From: Chitinophagaceae bacterium
GTDB taxonomy: Bacteria > Bacteroidota > Bacteroidia > Chitinophagales > Chitinophagaceae
Reading direction: 5' to 3'
NCBI GenBank assembly: GCA_016721085.1
Contig: JADKJI010000012.1
Location: forward strand, 124,001 to 188,000
DNA length: 64,000 nucleotides
Of the stretch, positions 8,680 to 17,508 are shown piece after piece. The notes beneath the pieces were generated by a model. The model was not told where the DNA came from. It saw only the letters and a program-made list of their open reading frames with translations, and made no database searches. The position numbers were made by a program, and so were the translations under genes. Positions within the stretch are counted from its first letter, which is position 1. Every line of letters starts with the position of its first letter.

Positions 8680-9978
8680 ATGAAAATCATAGTCAACCCT
8701 CCCCGTAAAGATTGGAATAGCCTCTTGCTCCGTCCTTCGATGGAGGCAAAGGGATTGGAGAAGAATGTGCAGAAGATATTGGATAAGGTGAAAGCGAAAG
8801 GTGATAAAGCCATACGTTCTTATACCAAGGAGTTTGATGGAGTATCTGTCAGAAAGATGCAAGTATCGGATAAGGAAATCAAGCAAGCTATTAAGTCGTT
8901 GCCCGATGAATTGAAGAACGCGATTGACCAGGCTGCCTCTAATATCAGGAAGTTTCACGAAGCACAGGTTTCACCCATTGAAGTGATTGAAACGCAACCG
9001 GGCATTTCCTGCTGGAGAAAATCGGTGGGTATTGAAAAAGTGGGTTTATATATTCCCGGAGGTACTGCACCTTTGTTTTCTACAATATTGATGTTGGGTA
9101 TCCCAGCTTCCATAGCAGGATGTAAAGAGGTAATACTATGTTCGCCTCCCGATAAGCAGGGGAATTTGCATCCTGCCATATTGTATGCCGCCTCTGTTGT
9201 AGGTATTACCAAAATATTTAAATGTGGAGGTGTACAGGCTATAGCAGGTATGGCTTTCGGTACAGATTCTATTCCACAAGTCTATAAGATTTTCGGTCCA
9301 GGCAACCAATATGTTACCTGTGCTAAACAACTAATACAAAAGCAAGGTATTGCTATTGATATGCCTGCAGGTCCCAGTGAAGTAGCTGTATATGCCGATG
9401 AAACGGCTAACCCCATTTTTGTCGCTGCAGATTTATTGAGTCAGGCAGAGCATGGTGCAGATAGTCAGGTGGTATTGGTTGGAAGTTCAGTAGCTGTTGT
9501 AATTGCAGTTGAAAAAGAATTGTATTACCAGTTGGAGCAGTTACCAAGAAAAGAATTGGCAAGAAAAGCACTTGACAATAGTAAGTTTATTGTAATGGAA
9601 GATGAAAAAGAAGCCATTGCCTTATTGAATGAGTATGCAGCAGAGCATCTAATATTGAGTTGTGAGAAAGCAGCTTTAGTGGCAGAGAGTATTGTTCAGG
9701 CAGGATCTGTTTTCATTGGAAACTATTCTCCTGAGAGTGTAGGTGATTATGCCAGTGGCACCAACCATACACTTCCCACTAATGGGTATGCGAAAGCATA
9801 TAGTGGAGTAAGTGTTGATAGTTTCGTAAAGAAAATCACATTCCAGCAATTGACGAAAGAAGGGTTGAATGCTATAGCGGATACTGTAGTTGCGATGGCT
9901 GAGGCGGAGGGGCTCGAGGCACATGCGAATGCTGTAAAAGTCCGGAAGTCCGAAGAGTCCGTGAGCGAGATTGTCTGA
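8680..9978 (+). CDS. hisD: Histidinol dehydrogenase
   Basis: The 432-residue protein catalyses the last two steps, oxidising L-histidinol to histidine with two NAD+ and a zinc ion. Characteristic blocks are EKVGLYIPGGTAPL, the MPAGPSEVAV nucleotide segment, SQAEHGADSQ (zinc and catalytic region) and AAEHLIL. The usual family end would be near NAVKVR. The last about eleven residues (KSEESVSEIV and neighbours) are encoded by a copy of the AGTCCGGAAGTCCGAAGAGTCC repeat, so an invading repeat appears to have replaced the original 3' end without loss of the domain. Confidence 0.94.
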   Translation: MKIIVNPPRKDWNSLLLRPSMEAKGLEKNVQKILDKVKAKGDKAIRSYTKEFDGVSVRKMQVSDKEIKQAIKSLPDELKNAIDQAASNIRKFHEAQVSPIEVIETQPGISCWRKSVGIEKVGLYIPGGTAPLFSTILMLGIPASIAGCKEVILCSPPDKQGNLHPAILYAASVVGITKIFKCGGVQAIAGMAFGTDSIPQVYKIFGPGNQYVTCAKQLIQKQGIAIDMPAGPSEVAVYADETANPIFVAADLLSQAEHGADSQVVLVGSSVAVVIAVEKELYYQLEQLPRKELARKALDNSKFIVMEDEKEAIALLNEYAAEHLILSCEKAALVAESIVQAGSVFIGNYSPESVGDYASGTNHTLPTNGYAKAYSGVSVDSFVKKITFQQLTKEGLNAIADTVVAMAEAEGLEAHANAVKVRKSEESVSEIV

Positions 9979-10190
9979 AGATCAAAATAGTCGGAGTCCG
10001 GGAGTCGGAATACAAGTCGGGAGTCCGGAAGTACGGATAATTATTTGACTTTATAAGTTACGAATTATGAGTGAATTATTCCCAAGTCAGGAGCCTGAAG
10101 TCGGTAGTCATGAGTCGGGATAAATCTTTCCACTCCCAACCCTGAAGGGTTGAATCATCTTTCGAGTGCAACCGGGCTATGGAGAATGAG
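9941..10190. repeat. AGTCCGGAAGTC repeat array and CCAACCCTGAAGGGTTGAAT unit
   Basis: Copies of the AGTCCGGAAGTC/GAGTCGGGAGTC family begin inside the hisD 3' end (about 9941) and continue to about 10040 and again at 10085-10120. A degenerate member of the CCAACCCCGAAGGGGTTGAAT hairpin family follows at 10136-10156; better copies are at 54796 and 54900. No gene is seen between hisD and hisC. Confidence 0.7.
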
Positions 10191-10230
10191 CTGAAAGTTT
10201 GTAAAATAAAAAGAAGTCAAAGTAAATTAT

Positions 10231-11280
10231 ATGTTCAATCTTAATGAATTATTGAGAGAAAATATTAAGAAGCTTGTTCCATATTCATCCGCACGCGATG
10301 AATTTAAAGGAGAGGCAAGCGTTTTTCTCGATGCTAACGAGAATAGCTTTGGTTCTCCGCTTACAAAATGGTATAACCGTTACCCAGATCCTTTGCAATG
10401 GAAGGTGAAGGAGAAGCTTGAGATGATAAAGAGTGTTCCTGCCAACCAGATATTTTTGGGTAATGGAAGTGATGAATGTATCGATATCCTTATCCGCGCT
10501 TTTTGTGAACCCGGAGTTGATAATGTTTTGATCTGTCCGCCTACTTATGGAATGTATCAGGTGAGTGCTGATATCAATGATGTGGAAGTAAAGAAAGTGC
10601 CGCTGACTGATGACTTCCAATTAGATTTACCAGCAATAGAAGCAGGAATTGATGATAATACCAAGATCATATTTCTCTGCTCCCCCAATAATCCAACAGG
10701 TAATTCATTGGCGAAAGAGGATATAGAGGCTTTGTTAAACAATTATTTTGGTCTGGTGGTTATAGACGAAGCCTACATCAATTTTAGCCGCTACCGTTCT
10801 TTTACTCAAGAGTTGAAAGACTATCCTCAATTGGTGATTCTCCAAACACTTAGTAAGGCTTGGGGACTGGCCGCTTTGAGGGTAGGTATGGCTTTTTCTT
10901 CCGAAGAGATCATTGCTGTAATGAATAAGATCAAGCCGCCCTATAATATCAACCAGGCATCTCAGGAACTGGTATTGCAGGCCTTGGAAGAAGTAGGACA
11001 GGTTAATGATATGATCAGGATAATTGTGGAAGAAAGGGAGTTGCTAAAAACATCTCTTGAGGCATTGCCTGTGGTAAAGCATATATATCCATCCGATGCT
11101 AATTTCATTTTAGTAAGGGTAACAGATGCCAAAGCCTTATATCAGGAACTCCTTACAAAAGGGATTGTAGTTCGGGACAGGAGCTCAGTGATTCTTTGTG
11201 AAGGATGCCTTCGGATTACCATCGGAACGCCTGCAGAAAACAAAAAACTGCTGGAAGCTATAAAAAACTGGAAATCGTAA
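10231..11280 (+). CDS. hisC: Histidinol-phosphate aminotransferase
   Basis: The 349-residue fold-type I PLP enzyme converts imidazole-acetol phosphate and glutamate to histidinol phosphate. It has the substrate segment DANENSFGSP near the N-terminus, the PLP-ring contact LCSPNNPTGN, the DEAYINF aspartate block, and the Schiff-base lysine in LSKAWGLAALRVG. Position between hisD and hisB in the his cluster makes the assignment firm. A second, Tat-exported relative with the same fold is at 44489-45610. Confidence 0.94.
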   Translation: MFNLNELLRENIKKLVPYSSARDEFKGEASVFLDANENSFGSPLTKWYNRYPDPLQWKVKEKLEMIKSVPANQIFLGNGSDECIDILIRAFCEPGVDNVLICPPTYGMYQVSADINDVEVKKVPLTDDFQLDLPAIEAGIDDNTKIIFLCSPNNPTGNSLAKEDIEALLNNYFGLVVIDEAYINFSRYRSFTQELKDYPQLVILQTLSKAWGLAALRVGMAFSSEEIIAVMNKIKPPYNINQASQELVLQALEEVGQVNDMIRIIVEERELLKTSLEALPVVKHIYPSDANFILVRVTDAKALYQELLTKGIVVRDRSSVILCEGCLRITIGTPAENKKLLEAIKNWKS

Positions 11281-11334
11281 ATAGCTTCCTGTAAAATGCC
11301 ATAATTTTATTGCTCACCTACCAATTCAACTCAA

Positions 11335-12594
11335 ATGCTAAGAACTATTATTAAAACTGTATTTCTGATAGCCATATCGGCTTCCTTTATCTTCAGTACA
11401 AGTCCGGTTACCGCTCCTGTACCTTTTGATGTTCCCTTAAAGATGCCGGCAGGCTTTTCTTCCATCACAGTGGCTCAGAATGTTGGACGTGCCCGACATA
11501 TCGCTGTTCATAGCAATGGCGATGTCTTTGTAAAGTTGGATAGATTAAATACAGGGAAAGGCATTCTTCGATTGAGAGATACGAATGGAGATGGAGTAGC
11601 TGATGACACTTTGAAATTTGGCACTTACACCGGAACTGGTATCGCTATTAAGAATGGTTATTTATATGCTTCTTCCGATGAAGAAGTGTTTCGTTATAAG
11701 ATTGATGCAAAAGGAGAAATTGAGAATCCTGATGCGCCAGAGAAAATTGTTACTGGATTAGTGAATAAACGTCAGCACGCTTCAAAATCACTCACACTGG
11801 ATAATGCAGGAAATATTTATGTAAATATAGGAGCACCTACAAATGTATGTCAGGAGAAAGACCGCACCAAAGGTTCTCCAGGTATGAACCCTTGTCCTAT
11901 TTTGGAAACAGCCGGTGGTATCTGGCAATTCAAAGTTGATAAACTCAATCAGACGTATGCTGAAGGTGTACGTTATGCAACAGGACTTCGTAATGTAGTT
12001 GGATTGGATTGGAACAATCAGGTGAATGATTTATACTTAATGCAACACGGTCGTGATATGCTTTTTCAATTCTATCCAGAATTATTTGATCAGAAAGCAG
12101 GAGCAAATAATCCAGCAGAAGAATTTTTCAGGGTGAAAAAAGGATCAGACTGTGGTTGGCCTTATTGTTATTATGATAATGATAAGAAGAAAAAATTGTT
12201 GAACCCAGAATACGGTGGCGATAGGGTAAAAGAAGAGATATGTGCAGGGAAAGAAAAATCAATTGTTCAATTCCCGGGACATATGGCTCCTAATGCCTTA
12301 TTGTTTTATACTGGCAAACAGTTCCCTGAGAAATATCGCAATGGCGCTTTCATCGCTTTCCATGGTTCATGGAACCGTACACCAGAGCCTCAAGCTGGAT
12401 ATTTCGTGGTGTTTGTGCCTATGAAGAATGGTGTGCCAAATGGTGAATGGGAAGTTTTTGCCGATGGTTTTGCAGGAGAGAATATCAACAGGGCACAATA
12501 CCGTCCATGCGGATTGGCACAAGGTGCTGATGGATCATTATATGTAAGTGATGATAATAAAGGCACTATCTGGAAGATCACTTATAAAGGATAA
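11335..12594 (+). CDS. PQQ-dependent sugar/L-sorbosone dehydrogenase-like beta-propeller protein
   Basis: The 419-residue exported protein has a signal peptide (about residues 1-26) and a six-bladed-propeller repeat pattern with NGDVFV, DNAGNIYVN, GLRNVVGLDWN, QHGRD and GADGSLYVSDD motifs. These are typical of soluble PQQ dehydrogenases of the L-sorbosone dehydrogenase group. It is followed 37 nt later by a small cytochrome c, the likely electron acceptor. Nothing links it to histidine synthesis, yet both genes are embedded between hisC and hisB and read in the same direction, so they are probably transcribed with the operon. Confidence 0.82.
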   Translation: MLRTIIKTVFLIAISASFIFSTSPVTAPVPFDVPLKMPAGFSSITVAQNVGRARHIAVHSNGDVFVKLDRLNTGKGILRLRDTNGDGVADDTLKFGTYTGTGIAIKNGYLYASSDEEVFRYKIDAKGEIENPDAPEKIVTGLVNKRQHASKSLTLDNAGNIYVNIGAPTNVCQEKDRTKGSPGMNPCPILETAGGIWQFKVDKLNQTYAEGVRYATGLRNVVGLDWNNQVNDLYLMQHGRDMLFQFYPELFDQKAGANNPAEEFFRVKKGSDCGWPYCYYDNDKKKKLLNPEYGGDRVKEEICAGKEKSIVQFPGHMAPNALLFYTGKQFPEKYRNGAFIAFHGSWNRTPEPQAGYFVVFVPMKNGVPNGEWEVFADGFAGENINRAQYRPCGLAQGADGSLYVSDDNKGTIWKITYKG

Positions 12595-12631
12595 TAAGAC
12601 TGTATCATAAACATTGAATCAATTGTGTGGC

Positions 12632-13060
12632 ATGAAGAATGCAATTATCGTTTCGCTTATAGCATTAGGCTTTGCAGGGTTTTCTTTTACTAAAGAGCAG
12701 CCAGGTGGTACAGCCCTCAAGGCATCAATGGCTCGTGGGAAGAAAGTATATGAAGAAGTTTGTATGGCTTGTCATCAGCCCGATGCGTTGGGAGTTCCCC
12801 GTATGAATCCTCCATTAGTAAAAACTAAATGGATATTGGGAGATAAGAAGCAACTCATAACTATAGTGTTAAAAGGATTGAAAGGGGGGGAGATTGAAAT
12901 TGATGGGGATCGTTACGATAATCCGATGCCACCTCAAGAAGATAATCTTACAGATACACAAATTGCCGATGTTCTTACCTATGTCAGAAACAGTTTTGGG
13001 AATAAAGCTTCAATGGTAACGACAGCTGAAGTAAAAGCGAGAAGAAAAGTAGGGAAGTAG
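12632..13060 (+). CDS. Class I cytochrome c
   Basis: The start is the ATG at 12632, which gives a clean signal peptide (MKNAIIVSLIALGFAGFSF); a TTG at 12614 would add six residues. The 142-residue protein has one haem site, Cys44-Met-Ala-Cys47-His48, and a likely axial Met in NPMPPQ. It probably accepts electrons from the adjacent PQQ-type dehydrogenase in the periplasm. The stop codon (13058-13060) and last residues lie inside the first units of an AGTAGGGA tandem repeat, so the repeat supplies the stop. Confidence 0.88.
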   Translation: MKNAIIVSLIALGFAGFSFTKEQPGGTALKASMARGKKVYEEVCMACHQPDALGVPRMNPPLVKTKWILGDKKQLITIVLKGLKGGEIEIDGDRYDNPMPPQEDNLTDTQIADVLTYVRNSFGNKASMVTTAEVKARRKVGK

Positions 13061-13653
13061 GGAAGTAGGGAAGTAGGGAAGTAGGGAAGTAGGGAAGTAG
13101 GGAAGTATTTTGGCTTTGTAAGTTACAATTCAATGTTAGAATAACTGGTTGTAAAGTTGGAGATTAATATTGCATTCTTGATATTTTGCGGGGAAAAATG
13201 GAGCCGGCAAAAACATTCGAAGATTTGATATTGTGGCAGAAGGCACATCAGTTTACGCTTGAGGTTTATAAATACACTAGCAGTTTCCCGAAATCAGAAA
13301 TGTATAGTTTAAGTAATCAATTTAGAAGAGCAGCTGTTTCTGTTGCTGCAAACATTGCTGAAGGTTTTAGGAAGATAGGGGTTAAGGATAAACTCAGGTT
13401 TCTTAATATAGCCCAAGGTTCACTTGATGAATGCATTTATTTTGTGCGACTTTCAAAAGACCTTGGATATGGAATTAATACTTATTTAAAATTATTGGCC
13501 GAAGAGGTTAGTAGGATACTGAACGCTTATTATCGTGGTTTGGAAAAACAATTACACACATAAAAATATTGAATAATTAGTAGATAAAAATTGGTTAGTT
13601 GGGATTCAGGATAATGTATTTCTCCTTCCCTACTACCTAACTCCCCTACTTCC
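13048..13653. mobile_element. Inverted-repeat-bracketed element carrying a four-helix-bundle ORF
   Basis: The left arm is about seven tandem AGTAGGGA units (13048-13107). The right arm (13624-13653) is the same repeat family in the opposite orientation, containing CCTACTACCTAACTCCCCTACTTCC-like sequence. Between them lies a single ORF of the 23S rRNA intervening-sequence-protein family. The layout resembles 23S rRNA intervening sequences, which also have long inverted ends around this ORF family. It interrupts the his operon between cytochrome c and hisB without a visible terminator. That it is mobile is inference. Confidence 0.5.
13198..13563 (+). CDS. Four-helix bundle protein (23S rRNA-intervening sequence protein family)
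   Basis: From the ATG at 13198 the product is 121 residues; a TTG at 13186 is less likely. The pattern FEDLILWQKAH, a SxQFRRAAVSVAANIAEGFRK centre and SLDECIYFVRLSKDLGY is diagnostic of PF05635/TIGR02436. These proteins form four-helix bundles. They were first found inside intervening sequences of bacterial 23S rRNA and are common as solo genes in Bacteroidota; their function is unknown. Here the gene lies between inverted arms of the AGTAGGG repeat, inside the his operon. Confidence 0.9.
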   Translation: MEPAKTFEDLILWQKAHQFTLEVYKYTSSFPKSEMYSLSNQFRRAAVSVAANIAEGFRKIGVKDKLRFLNIAQGSLDECIYFVRLSKDLGYGINTYLKLLAEEVSRILNAYYRGLEKQLHT

Positions 13654-13672
13654 ATTCTTAAAAACTTGAACT

Positions 13673-14815
13673 ATGACTCGTGTACTCTTTATCGATCGCG
13701 ACGGTACCCTGATCAATGAGGCTCCTCCAACTTATCAACTTGATAGCTTCGATAAGCTTACATTTTATCCTGGCGTATTTGAATATATGGGAAAGGTTGC
13801 CAAAGAATTGGAGTATGAATTAGTAATGCCTACCAATCAGGATGGGTTAGGTACAGCATCGTTCCCGGAGAATACCTTTTGGCCCCTTCATAATTTTGTT
13901 CTGAAGTCATTAGCCAACGAAGGAATAGTGTTTAGTGATGTACTAATTGACAAGACTTATCCTCATGAGAATGCTCCCACCAGAAAACCTGGTATCGGCA
14001 TGTTTACCAAATACATCAACAATCCTGAATATGATTTGGCAAACAGTTATGTGATCGGTGATCGTATTACTGATATGCAGTTAGCGAAAAACCTTGGCTG
14101 TAAAGGGATCTGGATAAATAATGATGCTTCTTTAGGTGCAGCTGAAATCCAGGATCAGGTGGCAGACTTAAGAGCCAATACAATTGTATTAGAAACGAGT
14201 GAATGGAAAGTGATCTATGAATTTCTGAAGTTGGGATTGCGTCAGGTGGTGCATGAAAGGAATACGAATGAAACAAAAATTCATGTTGAATTGAATCTGG
14301 ATGGAACTGGTAAAAGCAATATCCAAACAGGACTTGGTTTCTTCGACCATATGCTGGACCAGATTGCAAGACATGGTAAAATGGATCTGACAGTTATTAC
14401 GAAAGGAGATCTTCATATTGACGAACACCATACAATAGAAGATACAGGAATTGCATTAGGTGAAGCATTTGCAAAAGGATTGGTTGATAAAAGAGGAATG
14501 GAACGGTATGGCTTTGCTTTACCTATGGATGAAGCGGAAGCAAAAGTGTTGATTGATTTCGGGGGAAGGAACTGGATTGTCTGGAATGCCGCTTTTCATC
14601 GGGAACGTATAGGTGAAATGCCCACTGAAATGTTTTTCCATTTCTTCAAATCATTCAGCGATGCGGCAAAATGCAATCTGAACATAGAATGCTATGGTGA
14701 AAATGAACACCATAAGATAGAAGCCATCTTCAAGGCTTTTGCTAAGGCAATCCGGATGGCGGTTAAACGGGATCCGTTGAGTAATTACTTGCCTTCTACT
14801 AAAGGTGTTTTATAA
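13673..14815 (+). CDS. hisB: Bifunctional histidinol-phosphatase / imidazoleglycerol-phosphate dehydratase
   Basis: The 380-residue protein fuses two enzymes. Residues about 1-165 are a HAD-type histidinol-phosphate phosphatase with nucleophile motif Asp8-Arg-Asp10-Gly-Thr. Residues about 190-380 are the dehydratase, with metal-binding HERNTNET, FFDHMLDQIARH, DEHHTIED and EHHKIEA blocks. It carries out steps seven and nine of the pathway. Its 3' end overlaps the convergent amidohydrolase by 31 nt, so the first his segment ends here and hisH is found 13.5 kb downstream after the trp genes. Confidence 0.95.
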   Translation: MTRVLFIDRDGTLINEAPPTYQLDSFDKLTFYPGVFEYMGKVAKELEYELVMPTNQDGLGTASFPENTFWPLHNFVLKSLANEGIVFSDVLIDKTYPHENAPTRKPGIGMFTKYINNPEYDLANSYVIGDRITDMQLAKNLGCKGIWINNDASLGAAEIQDQVADLRANTIVLETSEWKVIYEFLKLGLRQVVHERNTNETKIHVELNLDGTGKSNIQTGLGFFDHMLDQIARHGKMDLTVITKGDLHIDEHHTIEDTGIALGEAFAKGLVDKRGMERYGFALPMDEAEAKVLIDFGGRNWIVWNAAFHRERIGEMPTEMFFHFFKSFSDAAKCNLNIECYGENEHHKIEAIFKAFAKAIRMAVKRDPLSNYLPSTKGVL

Positions 14816-16065
14816 GTTATTCCGTTTTTTATAACGAGTTGAATCATTCGGATTGCTTTGATAGATGTGGATGGGTCGCCTTCAACGGCTATCAAATCCG
14901 CTTTTAACCCCTTTGCTATACTTCCTATCTTATCTCCATATCCGAATCTGCCCGCATTTATGGAAGTGGCACTTCGTAATACATTAATTGGACTCATTCC
15001 ATATTCAACCATCATTTCCATTTCTCTGGCATTATCACCATGCGGATAAACGCCAACATCTCCGCCCATGCAGATAGTTACACCAGATTGTAAAGCTTGT
15101 TGGAAGGATTTTCTTTTCGCCACTAATCTTGATGGTTCTGCCTCTGTACCTTTCTTCCAATCTTTATATTGTTCGATGGCATCACCTGCTGCCAAAGTCG
15201 GACAAAGAGCAACTCCTTTTTCTTTCATCAATTGAAAAGTGGCAAGATCTCCGTTGTCGCCATGTTCTATTGTTGAAACTCCTGCTGCAATGGCCCTTCT
15301 CATTCCTTCGATGGTGCTGGCATGCACTACAACAGGTCTGTGACCGCTATTGGCTACTTCAACAGCTGCTTTTAATTCTTCAACTGTAAATGCCGGACTA
15401 GCTTCTCCATCTCTTCCCCATCTGTAATCGGCATAGATTTTTATTAAGTCAGCTCCCTTTGAAATCTGAAGTCGAACTTCTTTGCGCATTTCCTCTTCGT
15501 TACCTACTTCTGCTGCTCCTTGGGGGTAGTTGTTGTCTGCGGAAGTAGATTTTGGACCATAAGTCCCTGTTGCTACAATTGCGCGTGTAGCTATAATCAT
15601 CCTTGGTCCGGGTACAATATTCTTTTCTATGGATTGCTTTAATCCCGCATCATCATAAGCAGCTCCTTCGGTTCCCAAATCCCTAACAGTAGTGAAGCCA
15701 GCCATGAGTGTGGCTTTTGCATGATTGATGGCTCTTGCTGTTCTCTCCGCTCTTGATTCTTTCAATACCTGATCATCCCATGATGTTTCATTATAGGCAT
15801 GAAGAAATAAATGGGAATGGCCTTCAATCAATCCTGGTAATAAAGTGCTATTTGGTAATTCAATAATCTTGGTTCCTGCAGGCAATTTGAAGCTCATTGG
15901 CCCCGCCGCCACAATCGTATCCTGTTGTATCAGCACCACCCAATCATTATGCATTGTCACTCCATCAAATACCCTGGCAGCCTTAATAAGCGTATACCCG
16001 CTGTTCTGGGCTAATGCAATCAGAGAACCGAAGAGGATTAAGTATGTGAGTAGGAGCTTTTTCAT
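14785..16065 (-). CDS. Secreted metal-dependent amidohydrolase (imidazolonepropionase/Xaa-Pro dipeptidase-like)
   Basis: The 426-residue protein has a signal peptide (about 1-19). Metal ligands can be read in order: HSH in LIEGHSHLF, Lys in LIKIYAD, His in VVHAST, His in IEHGDNG, and Asp in MGGDVGV. The C-terminal KADLIAVEGDP strand closes the composite beta-sandwich domain. Related exported enzymes hydrolyse cyclic amides or Xaa-Pro dipeptides; the substrate is not determined. It converges on hisB with a 31-nt overlap. Confidence 0.85.
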   Translation of the reverse strand: MKKLLLTYLILFGSLIALAQNSGYTLIKAARVFDGVTMHNDWVVLIQQDTIVAAGPMSFKLPAGTKIIELPNSTLLPGLIEGHSHLFLHAYNETSWDDQVLKESRAERTARAINHAKATLMAGFTTVRDLGTEGAAYDDAGLKQSIEKNIVPGPRMIIATRAIVATGTYGPKSTSADNNYPQGAAEVGNEEEMRKEVRLQISKGADLIKIYADYRWGRDGEASPAFTVEELKAAVEVANSGHRPVVVHASTIEGMRRAIAAGVSTIEHGDNGDLATFQLMKEKGVALCPTLAAGDAIEQYKDWKKGTEAEPSRLVAKRKSFQQALQSGVTICMGGDVGVYPHGDNAREMEMMVEYGMSPINVLRSATSINAGRFGYGDKIGSIAKGLKADLIAVEGDPSTSIKAIRMIQLVIKNGITYKTPLVEGK

Positions 16066-16069
16066 GTTT

Positions 16070-16243
16070 TTTAGTAGGGAAGTTAGGTAGTTAGGAAGTA
16101 GGGTAGTAGTATGGGAAGTAAGGAAGTAGGGAAGGATTTAAGTACATAAGAATGAAATTATCATGTAAATGTATTTAATCCCAGCCAATCAAATTAATCC
16201 CATAAATCCCAGTCATGAATCCCAGTCAGAAATCTCAATCTAA
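16070..16243. repeat. AGTAGGG and AATCCCAG repeat array
   Basis: AGTAGGGAAG-type units occupy about 16072-16136 and CCCATAAATCCCAGTCA-type units about 16170-16241. The array separates two minus-strand genes and contains no ORF or obvious promoter. Confidence 0.75.
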
Positions 16244-16525
16244 TCAAAGTAGGACATCACGTATCTCTACCACTTTATCAAAGACCGACTTAGCAAATGG
16301 ACAAAGCGGAATAATTTTCATATTGTGTTTACGTGCATAGTCAACAGCAGCGTTCAACAGTTGTTTGCCTACTCCTTTACCAGCTAAAGAATCATCCACT
16401 TCTGTATGTTCAATGATCATCTTGTCTTCTGATGGTTTTGTGTAAACCATTTCAGCCAGCATGGCACCGTCTTGTCCAACATAAAAAATGCCCTTGCCGC
16501 CAACTAGTTTGTGTTGTATAAGCAT
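16244..16525 (-). CDS. Small GNAT-fold N-acetyltransferase (YjdJ type)
   Basis: This 93-residue protein is a minimal GNAT domain. It contains the acetyl-CoA loop GKGVGKQLL and the terminal VFDKV segment typical of the YjdJ-like family (Acetyltransf_CG, PF14542). The compact size is normal for that family. It probably acetylates a small amine or peptide in the cytoplasm, but no substrate is known. It lies 45 nt downstream of the aldo/keto reductase on the same strand, so co-transcription is likely. Confidence 0.85.
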   Translation of the reverse strand: MLIQHKLVGGKGIFYVGQDGAMLAEMVYTKPSEDKMIIEHTEVDDSLAGKGVGKQLLNAAVDYARKHNMKIIPLCPFAKSVFDKVVEIRDVLL

Positions 16526-16570
16526 AAGGCAATTTAATAAGAAGTAGTCAGAATGTCTTGGACTGTTTAT

Positions 16571-17395
16571 TTAATAGTAGTCCATCGGATTATCTACCAC
16601 CCTGTAATTCTCATTCCAGCTGTCCATTTCTTTTAATTCGGCAGCAGTAAGACTGAAATCGAAAATGTCGAAATTTTCTTGTAGACGGTTTTTGTTGGAT
16701 GATTTAGGTATAGCTGAAACACCGTGTTCCATATTCCATCGTAATATGATTTGGGCGGGGGACTTTACATGTCGGGCAGCTATTGCAAGAATTCGGGGGT
16801 CGCTGAATTTTTTTCCTCGTACCAATGGTGTGTAGGATTGCAGTTGGATATTTCTTTGCTGGCAATATTCCATCAGATCCTTTATATAAAGGTAGGGGCT
16901 GAATTCAACCTGATTTAATACTGGCACTTCTGTTGCATAGCTGTCGAGTTCTTCAAGGAAGGGAATAAGATAATTGGCAACTCCGATACTTCGTACTCTT
17001 TTCTCGGTGTACAATTTTTCTAAGGCAAGCCATGATTCTTTTCGCTTGCCTCTGATTGGCCAATGCACCAGATAACAATCTATATAATCGATATCCAGCA
17101 ATTTCATACTGGTATCGAATGCCTTTAAGGTGCTTTCGAAGCCCTGATCGCCATTACCTAACTTAGTCGTAACAAATATCTCTTCCCGGGGAACAGCACT
17201 TTTTCTTATGGCATTCCCTATCTCTTTTTCATTCCGATATAGAGAGGCCGTATCTATCAAACGATAGCCTATTTCCAAAGCATCTTCGACTGCTTTTTCT
17301 GCTTCGGCATTATGCATATCGTAAACTCCTAATCCAAGTAAGGGCATTTTTATGCCATTATGGAATGTGGTGTAGAGTTGATTTGTTGTTGACAT
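16571..17395 (-). CDS. Aldo/keto reductase
   Basis: The 274-residue cytoplasmic NADPH-dependent reductase has the full catalytic tetrad: Asp48, Tyr53, Lys78 and His111 (LVHWP). The family signatures GYRLIDTASLY and IPKSSNKNR (cofactor phosphate site) are present. The length and motifs fit the AKR group that includes 2,5-diketo-D-gluconate reductase and methylglyoxal reductases. The start at 17395 follows a long hairpin repeat. Confidence 0.9.
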   Translation of the reverse strand: MSTTNQLYTTFHNGIKMPLLGLGVYDMHNAEAEKAVEDALEIGYRLIDTASLYRNEKEIGNAIRKSAVPREEIFVTTKLGNGDQGFESTLKAFDTSMKLLDIDYIDCYLVHWPIRGKRKESWLALEKLYTEKRVRSIGVANYLIPFLEELDSYATEVPVLNQVEFSPYLYIKDLMEYCQQRNIQLQSYTPLVRGKKFSDPRILAIAARHVKSPAQIILRWNMEHGVSAIPKSSNKNRLQENFDIFDFSLTAAELKEMDSWNENYRVVDNPMDYY

Positions 17396-17423
17396 TGTCC
17401 GAAGCTATTTAATTTGTGGTACA

Positions 17424-17487
17424 ATTTAACCGCAGAGACGCGGAGACGCAGAGATTCCCTGCGTCTCCGCGCCTCTGCGGTTTTAAT
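17424..17487. repeat. Long CGCAGAGACGCGGAG hairpin
   Basis: Arms 17428-17451 and 17459-17482 form a 24-bp stem with one mismatch and a 7-nt loop, flanked by AATTTAA/TTAATT. It belongs to the same family as the hairpins at 3845-3913 and 19580-19636. It lies between two tandem minus-strand genes and could terminate the transcript that reads the dioxygenase family gene. Confidence 0.75.
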
Positions 17488-17508
17488 TTCAAAAGAAATG
17501 ATGCTAAA

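Noticed and set aside
13048..13107. Regular repeats resembling a CRISPR array
   Set aside because: The unit is only 8 nt (AGTAGGGA) and directly tandem with no spacers, and there are no cas genes.
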